Shown piece by piece: positions 1-5,853 of a DNA stretch of 7,086 bases. The position numbers and the translations under genes were made by a program. Positions within the stretch are counted from its first letter, which is position 1; the number at the start of each line of letters is the position of its first letter. The notes below the pieces were generated by a model. The model was not told the DNA's origin and ran no database searches. It saw only the letters and a program-made list of their open reading frames with translations. The stretch is from an uncultured Clostridia bacterium (GTDB lineage Bacteria; Bacillota; Clostridia; Peptostreptococcales; Anaerovoracaceae), in the NCBI GenBank assembly GCA_946402595.1, contig CAMIWY010000073.1, forward strand, positions 1-7,086, given 5' to 3'.

Positions 1-1
1 A

Positions 2-1534
2 GAGATCTCAACTCTGACTGAGACCATCAGTGGATATGAGAAGAAGATCGATGAACTGAATACAGATATTGAAGCTGAGAAGAAGCGTGAATCGGATCTT
101 GCTGATGACAGAGACCGTCAGAGAGAAAAGGTCACTGAGCTCGAGATCGCTTATAACATCCTGAAGACAGACCGTGATCATGCTGAAGAGCTGGTCGCTG
201 CGGATAACGGAGCTGCTGAAAGGTTCAGAAATGAAATGAACACCATCGCTGAGGATATAAGCCGTGCCGATTCGATGATCTCAGGTTACAGAGAGAAGAT
301 CAGCGAGGCTGAAAAGGAGTATTCTGATTCTGAGAAGCAGGCTGACAGTCTCATGACTGAGCTCGATGAACTGAAACCGGTCATTGAGGACGATAACGAG
401 AAGATAGTTGCGCTTAAGGTCAGGATCGGTGAATACGAGTCCAAGGTTCTCTCGAGAAATGAGATCATCGAGAGAGTACGTGACAACGTCACAGAGCTGG
501 AAGCTGCTGTATCTGACTACAGGGAGACTGCAGAAGAGCTCGAGGAATCGAGATCGCTTCTTACATCAAGCGGAGAAGAACAGAGCGGCAAGGAGGAAGA
601 ACTCAGAGAGGCCAAGGCTGCTCTTGAGGAAAGGATCAGAGACATTGCCTCCAGGCAGGAAGAAAACAGATCCCTGAGCGAGTCCCTTCTGTCTGAGCAG
701 AAGGAGATACGTTCTTCTCTTGAAGATCTCAGGGAACAGAGATATAAGCTTGAGGTCAAGACGGCAAGGAACGAGACTCTGCTGGATACCCAGAAGGACA
801 AGCTCTGGGATGAATTCGAGGTTTCGTACGCCGAGGCCCTCGATATGAGGGCTCCTGACTTCGCCATTACTGCGGGAAACAGGGAGTCGAGAGAAGTCAG
901 ACTCCGCCTTGCGGAGCTCGGCGATGTCAATGTCAGCGCGATCGAAGAGTACAAGGCTGTAAGCAAACGTTACGAGTTTATGACAGCCCAGGAATCCGAC
1001 CTGACAAGAGCCATGAGTGAGCTCAATGAGATCATCTCCAACATGGACAAGACCATCAGGACAAGATTCAAGGAAAACTTCGATAAGGTCGTTGTCAATT
1101 TTGAGGAGACTTTCAAGGAGCTCTTCGGAGGCGGCTATGCCGAGCTGAGACTTGAAGATGAATCGAAACCTCTCGAGTCGGGTATCGAGATCACAGCTCA
1201 GCCGCCAGGCAAGAAACTGAAGAACATCAATCTTCTTTCAGGCGGAGAGAAGACGCTGACCGCAATAGCACTCATGTTCGCGGTCCTCAAGGCCAAGCCG
1301 ACACCGTTCGTCATTCTCGATGAGGTAGAAGCGGCGCTTGATGAAGTCAATATTGAGAACTTCTCCAATTATCTCAAGAAGTTTGATAACATACAGTTCG
1401 CACTTATCACACACCAGAAGGCAACAATGGAACATGCTGACGTACTCTACGGAGTCACGATGCCTGAACAGGGCATCTCGCGCATGCTTTCACTGAAACT
1501 GGGCGATGAGTTCGACGTAGAAGGATTAGAGTGA
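2..1534 (+). CDS. smc: Chromosome segregation protein SMC, C-terminal 510 residues (5' end outside window)
   Basis: This is the C-terminal part of the bacterial condensin ATPase, which dimerises and, with ScpA and ScpB, organises and segregates the chromosome. The frame is open from base 2, so the gene starts upstream. An ATG at 236 is internal and is not the start. Visible residues 1 to about 370 are highly charged and heptad-like, rich in E, K, R, L and S, as expected of the returning coiled-coil arm. The C-terminal ATPase lobe follows: the ABC signature LSGGEKT at 1235-1255, the Walker B segment PFVILDEVEAALDE from 1304 with catalytic Glu near 1322, and the H-loop region ITHQKATMEHAD at about 1403-1438. 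It ends in the usual SMC tail (SRMLSLKL) a few residues before the stop. The hinge and Walker A motif would lie upstream. Family members are about 1,190 residues, so a little over half is missing. The TGA stop (1532-1534) is the first three bases of a long hairpin arm. ftsY downstream is a common smc neighbour in Firmicutes. Confidence 0.97.
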   Translation, partial: EISTLTETISGYEKKIDELNTDIEAEKKRESDLADDRDRQREKVTELEIAYNILKTDRDHAEELVAADNGAAERFRNEMNTIAEDISRADSMISGYREKISEAEKEYSDSEKQADSLMTELDELKPVIEDDNEKIVALKVRIGEYESKVLSRNEIIERVRDNVTELEAAVSDYRETAEELEESRSLLTSSGEEQSGKEEELREAKAALEERIRDIASRQEENRSLSESLLSEQKEIRSSLEDLREQRYKLEVKTARNETLLDTQKDKLWDEFEVSYAEALDMRAPDFAITAGNRESREVRLRLAELGDVNVSAIEEYKAVSKRYEFMTAQESDLTRAMSELNEIISNMDKTIRTRFKENFDKVVVNFEETFKELFGGGYAELRLEDESKPLESGIEITAQPPGKKLKNINLLSGGEKTLTAIALMFAVLKAKPTPFVILDEVEAALDEVNIENFSNYLKKFDNIQFALITHQKATMEHADVLYGVTMPEQGISRMLSLKLGDEFDVEGLE

Positions 1535-1647
1535 GAATTATATTTCCTTCAGGTGATAAGTTCTCGAAGAGCTTTTATCCACATCGCTGTATCCTTATGG
1601 GTGGTACGCTCTTCTGCGAAATCACCGTTCAGGAAATATAATTCTCA
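1532..1647. repeat. Long imperfect inverted repeat (hairpin) between smc and ftsY
   Basis: The arms 1532-1548 (TGAGAATTATATTTCCT) and 1631-1647 (AGGAAATATAATTCTCA) are perfect reverse complements over 17 bases. Pairing continues inward after a small internal loop (1549-1551 against 1627-1630). GGTGAT at 1552-1557 pairs with ATCACC at 1621-1626, TTC at 1561-1563 with GAA at 1618-1620, and GAAGAGC at 1566-1572 with GCTCTTC at 1608-1614. A weaker CCAC (1579-1582) to GTGG (1601-1604) pairing is possible in the 35-nt apical part. The outer arm is AT-rich and the inner stems are GC-richer. No run of T follows either arm on either strand, so it does not look like a standard intrinsic terminator. I saw no clear flanking target-site duplication. 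It could be a structured RNA, an mRNA processing or stabilising element, or a small MITE-like repeat. The pairing is directly visible; the function is unknown. Confidence 0.85.
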
Positions 1648-1670
1648 TATAAGAAACATAATGTAAAAGA

Positions 1671-1678
1671 AGAAGGAG
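1671..1678 (+). promoter_or_regulatory. Ribosome binding site of ftsY
   Basis: AGAAGGAG lies 9 nt before the ATG at 1688. It is a strong Shine-Dalgarno match and fixes that start. It sits well outside the upstream hairpin, so the hairpin as drawn does not occlude it. Confidence 0.85.
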
Positions 1679-1687
1679 TACGGTTGA

Positions 1688-2584
1688 ATGGGACTTTTTG
1701 AAAAGAAATCCACTTTCCGCAAGTTCATAGACAGCATTACCAATGCGATTTACGATAACCCGGACCTCGGGCCTGAGTTCATGGAGGAGCTTGAGGAAGG
1801 CCTTGTAATGTCGGATATCGGTATCGACACATCCGATGCGATCATGAAAGAACTTGATACTGCCATCAATGAGAGATACATCATCAAGGAAAAGCAGATC
1901 AAGAAAGAACTCTCCGGTATCATCGAGGGCCTCATGGACAAGGGTGAGAGGAACAAAATGTCTGAACAGTATCCGCTCATCATCCTCATGATAGGCATCA
2001 ACGGCGGAGGCAAAACCACTTCGATCGCCAAGCTGGCCCATATGTATAAGAAGAAGGGCAAAAGCGTGATGCTCGCAGCGGCCGATACTTTCCGTGCAGC
2101 TGCAGCAGAACAGCTTCAGACCTGGGGCGACAGAGTAGGCGTCAGGGTCATCAGACATGCCGAAGGAACAGATCCTACAGCAGTCATCTATGATGCTATA
2201 CAGTCCGCCAAGGCAAACAACATCGATGTGCTGATCTGTGATACCGCAGGAAGACTTCAGAACAAGGTCAATCTCATGAAGGAACTCGAAAAGATGAGCA
2301 AGGTCATCTCGAGAGAGTATCCTGAAGCCTCCCGTGAGAACCTGCTTGTACTTGATGCCACAACAGGTAAGAATGCAGTTAGTCAGGCAGAGGAGTTTTC
2401 CTCGATATCGGATATCACCGGCATCATCCTGACCAAGATGGACGGTACAGCAAGAGGCGGCATATCCATTACGATCGCAGACCAGTTCGACATGCCGATC
2501 AAGTTCATCGGTATCGGTGAAGGACTCGATGATCTTGTGCCGTTCAATGCGCATGACTTCGCAGAGAGCATATTTGAAGAATAG
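1688..2584 (+). CDS. ftsY: Signal recognition particle receptor FtsY (NG-domain form)
   Basis: FtsY is the SRP-receptor GTPase. At the cytoplasmic membrane it pairs with Ffh, carrying a ribosome-nascent chain complex, and GTP hydrolysis by both hands the chain to the Sec translocon. The 298 residues open with a short N-terminal helix (MGLFEKKSTFRKF) and the helical N domain (to about residue 95). The G domain carries the P-loop GINGGGKTT (103-111), DTFRAAA (133-139), DTAGR (185-189), DATTGKNAVSQA (about 223-234), TKMDG (249-253) and GIGEG (275-279). These assign it to FtsY rather than Ffh, and no methionine-rich M domain follows. The long acidic A domain of E. coli FtsY is absent, which is usual in Firmicutes; membrane contact would rest on the N-terminal amphipathic helix. 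The P-loop has Gly where many FtsY proteins have Val, still within the GxNGxGKTT pattern. Neighbouring ffh and ylxM, often found close by in Firmicutes, do not directly follow here. Confidence 0.97.
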   Translation: MGLFEKKSTFRKFIDSITNAIYDNPDLGPEFMEELEEGLVMSDIGIDTSDAIMKELDTAINERYIIKEKQIKKELSGIIEGLMDKGERNKMSEQYPLIILMIGINGGGKTTSIAKLAHMYKKKGKSVMLAAADTFRAAAAEQLQTWGDRVGVRVIRHAEGTDPTAVIYDAIQSAKANNIDVLICDTAGRLQNKVNLMKELEKMSKVISREYPEASRENLLVLDATTGKNAVSQAEEFSSISDITGIILTKMDGTARGGISITIADQFDMPIKFIGIGEGLDDLVPFNAHDFAESIFEE

Positions 2585-2585
2585 T

Positions 2586-2618
2586 ATTTACAGTCCGCTC
2601 ACATTACAGACTGTAAAT
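2586..2618. repeat. 10-bp perfect stem-loop in the ftsY-der gap
   Basis: ATTTACAGTC (2586-2595) and GACTGTAAAT (2609-2618) are exact reverse complements around a 13-nt loop, beginning two bases after the ftsY stop. The position suits a transcription end or an mRNA 3' stabiliser. However, the descending arm is followed by TCATAGAG rather than a T tract, so an efficient intrinsic terminator is doubtful. The gap otherwise holds only a weak promoter candidate and the der ribosome binding site. Confidence 0.7.
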
Positions 2619-2631
2619 TCATAGAGATAAT
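2603..2631 (+). promoter_or_regulatory. Possible sigma-A type promoter ahead of der
   Basis: ATTACA (2603-2608, four of six matches to TTGACA) lies 17 nt before GATAAT (2626-2631, five of six matches to TATAAT), and the der start follows 23 nt later. The -35 element overlaps the loop of the stem-loop at 2586-2618. Spacing is ideal, but the -35 is poor and such matches arise by chance in AT-rich gaps, so this is only a candidate for a separate start of the der-plsY-gpsA-miaB transcript. Confidence 0.25.
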
Positions 2632-2654
2632 AGACTAAGTAAAGGATAGTAGAA

Positions 2655-3977
2655 ATGAGTAAACCAATACTTGCCATAGTAGGCAGACCTAATGTGGGCA
2701 AGTCGACTTTTTTCAACAGAATAATAGGTGAGAGAAGGGCTATCGTCGAAGATGTCCCGGGCGTAACGAGAGACAGGATCTATGCCGAGGCTGAATGGAA
2801 CGGCAAGGAATTCGCTGTCATCGATACGGGCGGAATAGAAGTCAAGACAGACGATACTATTCTCGCGCAGATGAGAGACCAGGCGGTCATGGCAATGGAC
2901 ATGGCTGATGTCATCATTTTCATGGTGGACGGAAAGGAAGGTCTTACGACCGCAGACAGGGAAGTAGCATCGATGCTGAGACGCACGGGCAAGGAGATAA
3001 TCCTGGTTGTCAACAAAGTCGACAAGCCATCGAAAGCATACGAAGCTATTTATGACTTCTATGAACTGGGTTTTGACGATCCTATCGCCATCAGTGCAGC
3101 CAACATGACCAATATGGGCGATCTTCTCGACCGTATCGTTGAGGGTTTTCCACAGGATGCATACGACAGAAGAGATGACAGCATCAACATTGCCATCATA
3201 GGCAAGCCTAATGTCGGTAAGTCATCCCTGGTAAATGCTCTTACTAAACAGAACCGCGTTATCGTAAGCCCAATAGCCGGAACAACAAGGGATACGATAG
3301 ACACTCCGTTCACCTATAAAGACAGAGAGTACACTCTTATCGACACTGCAGGTCTCAGAAAGAAGAGCCGGGTAAACGACACCATAGAGAAATACAGTGT
3401 TGTAAGAGCCATTGCAGCGATCGAGAGATGCGACATATGCATACTCATGATAGACGCAGTGGAAGGACTTACCGAACAGGATAAGAAAATCGCGGGCTAC
3501 GCACACGAAGCCGGCAAAGGCATGATGATCGTGGTCAACAAGTGGGATCTCATCGAGAAAGAGACCAACACAATGAGAGACTACGAGCGCAAGATCAAAG
3601 CTGAACTGCTTTTTGCATCATATGCACCGGTCGTGTTCGTATCCGTTCTCAACAAGCTGAGGATATACGATATAATTGACAGAGCCGCAAGGATCTCCGA
3701 TGCCAGGAACATGAGGATCACTACGGGCAGGCTCAACAGCATCATCGAAGATGCTGTCATGATGAGACAGCCTCCTTCTGACAAGGGAAGAAGACTCAAG
3801 ATATATTACGGCACACAGATAGGTACCTGTCCGCCGCTGTTCTCATTCAGTATCAATGACAGAGAGCTGATGCATTTCTCTTATTCAAGATACCTTGAGA
3901 ACAAGATCAGAGAACATTTTGACTTTGAAGGAACTTCCATCAAGTTCGTATGGAATGAGAAGAGGGGAGAAAAATAA
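2655..3977 (+). CDS. der: Ribosome assembly GTPase Der (EngA)
   Basis: Der is an essential bacterial GTPase with two tandem G domains and a C-terminal KH-like domain; it binds the 50S subunit and acts late in its assembly. The 440 residues match the usual length. G domain 1 shows GRPNVGKS (10-17), GVTRD (36-40), DTGG (57-60), NKVD (120-123) and SAA (147-149). G domain 2 shows GKPNVGKS (183-190), GTTRD (209-213), DTAG (230-233) and NKWD (295-298). Its G5 loop reads SVL (330-332) where SAL is typical. The KH-like domain (about 350-437) includes RRLKIYYGTQIGTCPP and the family-typical HFSYSRYLENKIREHF. The ATG at 2655 has AAAGGA at 2641-2646, 8 nt upstream, and the GTPase fold begins at once, supporting this start. 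The TAA stop shares a base with the next ATG, so plsY-gpsA is probably translated by the same or re-initiating ribosomes. der next to plsY and gpsA is a recurring Firmicute arrangement. Confidence 0.98.
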   Translation: MSKPILAIVGRPNVGKSTFFNRIIGERRAIVEDVPGVTRDRIYAEAEWNGKEFAVIDTGGIEVKTDDTILAQMRDQAVMAMDMADVIIFMVDGKEGLTTADREVASMLRRTGKEIILVVNKVDKPSKAYEAIYDFYELGFDDPIAISAANMTNMGDLLDRIVEGFPQDAYDRRDDSINIAIIGKPNVGKSSLVNALTKQNRVIVSPIAGTTRDTIDTPFTYKDREYTLIDTAGLRKKSRVNDTIEKYSVVRAIAAIERCDICILMIDAVEGLTEQDKKIAGYAHEAGKGMMIVVNKWDLIEKETNTMRDYERKIKAELLFASYAPVVFVSVLNKLRIYDIIDRAARISDARNMRITTGRLNSIIEDAVMMRQPPSDKGRRLKIYYGTQIGTCPPLFSFSINDRELMHFSYSRYLENKIREHFDFEGTSIKFVWNEKRGEK

Positions 3978-3979
3978 TG
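3961..3979 (+). promoter_or_regulatory. Translational coupling site der to plsY-gpsA
   Basis: The purine-rich AGAGGGGAG (3961-3969), inside the last codons of der, stands 7 nt before the ATG at 3977. That ATG overlaps the der TAA by one base (TAATG, 3975-3979). The arrangement favours stop-start coupling and fixes the start of the fusion gene. Confidence 0.75.
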
Positions 3980-5851
3980 ACTGCAGATGTTACTAAGCTT
4001 ATTATTGCCGGAGTGATTGCATATGCACTTGGAAATATCAATCCATCCATTATCATAAGCAGGCTCTTTTACGGAATAGATATCCGTAAGGAAGGCAGCG
4101 GTAATGCAGGGACTACAAACACGATCAGAGTCATCGGACTTACTGCAGGACTTATATGTCTTGCAATAGATATTCTCAAAGGGTTCATCGCTGTCACGAT
4201 CGGATACAACATGGGCGAGATGTACGGAAGCATGGTCGCCTTCGCATTCGTTGTACTTGGACACTGCTTCCCGGCATTGTGGGGATTCAAGGGAGGCAAA
4301 GGTGTCGCCTGTGCTTTCGGAGCAGCCCTTGCAATGAGCTGGCCGAGTGCCATAGCTGCCTTTTTCATCTCAGCTATCTGTCTTGCTGTCACACGCAGGA
4401 TGTCGATCGGATCCATCGCAGCTGTGATCTCATTCCCGGCGCTTGTATGGTACTACGACAATGATTATTTCTATTTTGCCATCGGAATGGCAGCTTTCCT
4501 TCTGCTGATGCATGTGTCCAACATCATCAGGCTTTCCAGAGGAGAAGAGAAAGCCCTTACTATCGGTCACAAGGCAAGAAAGGGAGAAGAGCCTGAAGAA
4601 GCTGAAACGACAGTCACAGATAATACACAGTCAGCTATTGCTGTTGAAGAGAAGCCTCTTACAGAAGCTGAGATCATCGAGCTTGGAGCCGATGCCCAGG
4701 TAATTGAAGATCTTGAATCGGGTGAGTCCCCGATAGCGGCTGATGCAACTAAGGAGCCTGGCCTTGTTGGTGCACAGACCCAGGAGGCTGTAAGACCTGA
4801 ACCTGAACCGGTCGACTACTATGCCGGAGTCGAGATCCCTGATCTCGGTGACAGCAAGTGCAAAATCGCTGTAATAGGTAACGGTTCTTTCGGTACAGCT
4901 ATTGCCAATCTCCTTGTATATAAGGGTCATGATGTAACACTCTACGGCAGGAACAAGGAAGCCATCAAGCTCATGAAAGAGCACAGGATGAATGATCACT
5001 ATCTGCCGTACGTCATTCTGAGCGACAGGATCCAGTACACAAGTGATCTGAAAAAAGCCGTAAAGGGCAAAGCAATAGTCGTATTTGCTGTCCCGACACA
5101 GCAGTTCAGAAGTGTTTCATCCAGATGCGCCGGCTGGCTCGATGACGGAGTAATCGTAGTCAACCTTGCAAAGGGTATCGAGCAGAATACTCTCATGAGA
5201 CTGTCCGAGATAGCAGCAGAGACTCTGCCTTCAGCTACATATGTAGCTCTGTCGGGACCTTCACATGCAGAAGAGATCGTAAGAAACTTCCCTGCAGGTG
5301 TCGTTGTTGCATCAAAGAACAAGGCTGCTGCAGAGTATATCCAGGATGTATTCATGTCTGACCAGTTCAGAGTATATACACAGGAGGACATGGCAGGCGT
5401 TGAGATCGCAGGCGCTGTCAAGAATGTAATAGCTATCACCACCGGTATTTCTGACGGAATGAAGCTGGGCTCAAATGCAAGAGCCGCTCTCATGACAAGA
5501 GCTATCCATGAGATCAAGAGACTCGGAACTGCAATGGGCGCTAATCCTGAAACATTCTCAGGACTTTCCGGCATAGGCGATCTCATCGTAACATGCTCGA
5601 CCAACCTGTCCAGAAACAGAAGATGCGGACTTCTCATCGGTCTCGGCCTTGAAGCTGAAGATGCCGTAAAGAGAGTAGGCTCCGTAGTAGAGGGATACTA
5701 TACCGCTGAAGCAGTATGTGATCTTGCTGAAAAGTACGACGTTGAGATGCCGATCTGCAGAGTCACAAATAATGTGCTGAAGGGTGAGCTTGAACCTGAA
5801 AAGGCTCTTAAGCTGCTCATGTCAAGAAGCAAGAAGGACGAACTTCAATAA
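3977..5851 (+). CDS. Fused glycerol-3-phosphate acyltransferase / glycerol-3-phosphate dehydrogenase (PlsY-GpsA)
   Basis: This single 624-residue frame encodes two consecutive phospholipid-synthesis enzymes. Residues 1 to about 193 are PlsY, the polytopic membrane enzyme that transfers an acyl group from acyl phosphate to the sn-1 position of glycerol-3-phosphate. It has several hydrophobic segments and the family motifs GSGNAGTTNTIRVIG (40-54), GHCFPALWGFKGGKGVA (95-111) and a SIGSIAAVISFPA segment (143-155), and ends in the usual HVSNIIRLSRGEEK (179-192). An acidic linker (about 194-293) with a PEPEP stretch (274-278) follows. Residues 294 to about 620 are a full-length GpsA, which reduces dihydroxyacetone phosphate to glycerol-3-phosphate: dinucleotide-binding GNGSFG (301-306), LSGPSHAEE (425-433), GAVKNVIAI with the expected catalytic Lys482, NARAALMTRAI (500-510), SGLSGIGDLIVTCS with SRNRRCG (528-551), and VEGYYTA (571-577). 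All key motifs are present in both halves. I infer that the membrane half tethers the dehydrogenase and supplies it with a local acceptor. No standard start codon lies in the linker, so a separate gpsA product is unlikely. Confidence 0.95.
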   Translation: MTADVTKLIIAGVIAYALGNINPSIIISRLFYGIDIRKEGSGNAGTTNTIRVIGLTAGLICLAIDILKGFIAVTIGYNMGEMYGSMVAFAFVVLGHCFPALWGFKGGKGVACAFGAALAMSWPSAIAAFFISAICLAVTRRMSIGSIAAVISFPALVWYYDNDYFYFAIGMAAFLLLMHVSNIIRLSRGEEKALTIGHKARKGEEPEEAETTVTDNTQSAIAVEEKPLTEAEIIELGADAQVIEDLESGESPIAADATKEPGLVGAQTQEAVRPEPEPVDYYAGVEIPDLGDSKCKIAVIGNGSFGTAIANLLVYKGHDVTLYGRNKEAIKLMKEHRMNDHYLPYVILSDRIQYTSDLKKAVKGKAIVVFAVPTQQFRSVSSRCAGWLDDGVIVVNLAKGIEQNTLMRLSEIAAETLPSATYVALSGPSHAEEIVRNFPAGVVVASKNKAAAEYIQDVFMSDQFRVYTQEDMAGVEIAGAVKNVIAITTGISDGMKLGSNARAALMTRAIHEIKRLGTAMGANPETFSGLSGIGDLIVTCSTNLSRNRRCGLLIGLGLEAEDAVKRVGSVVEGYYTAEAVCDLAEKYDVEMPICRVTNNVLKGELEPEKALKLLMSRSKKDELQ

Positions 5852-5853
5852 TG
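5831..5853 (+). promoter_or_regulatory. Translational coupling site plsY-gpsA to miaB
   Basis: AAGAAGGA (5831-5838), within the last codons of the fusion gene, precedes an ATG at 5851 that overlaps the TAA by one base (TAATG, 5849-5853). The 12-nt spacing is somewhat long, so re-initiation by the terminating ribosome probably contributes. It repeats the junction at the start of the fusion gene. Confidence 0.65.

Noticed and set aside
408..677. An 89-codon plus-strand frame inside smc
   Set aside because: It is in a different frame within the coiled-coil coding region, has Arg/Ser-rich random composition and no recognisable domain.
236..1534. smc starting at the ATG at 236
   Set aside because: The frame stays open back to base 2 with coiled-coil-like residues, and a real SMC needs an N-terminal Walker A lobe and a hinge upstream. 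This Met is internal.
1637..1642. Perfect TATAAT that could be a -10 box for ftsY
   Set aside because: At 16-18 nt upstream there is no acceptable -35 hexamer and no extended -10 TG. The hexamer lies within the AT-rich inverted repeat arm, which explains it.
1532..1647. SRP RNA gene next to ftsY
   Set aside because: The fold is hairpin-like and the neighbour suggestive, but I see no conserved apical SRP core (GGAAG with AGCAGC on the other side) in the loop region.
1622..2554. A 310-codon open frame on the minus strand opposite ftsY
   Set aside because: It lies antisense to a clear FtsY with all GTPase motifs. Its translation is Cys-, His- and Leu-rich with no recognisable domain, as expected from the complement of a codon-biased gene.
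4514..4975. A separate gpsA gene starting inside the long frame
   Set aside because: There is no in-frame ATG, GTG or TTG between the end of PlsY and the dinucleotide-binding motif. The ATG at 4973 would delete that motif.
4999..5637. A 212-codon minus-strand frame opposite the GpsA half
   Set aside because: It overlaps conserved GpsA motifs on the other strand and shows no domain or ribosome binding site that I could recognise.
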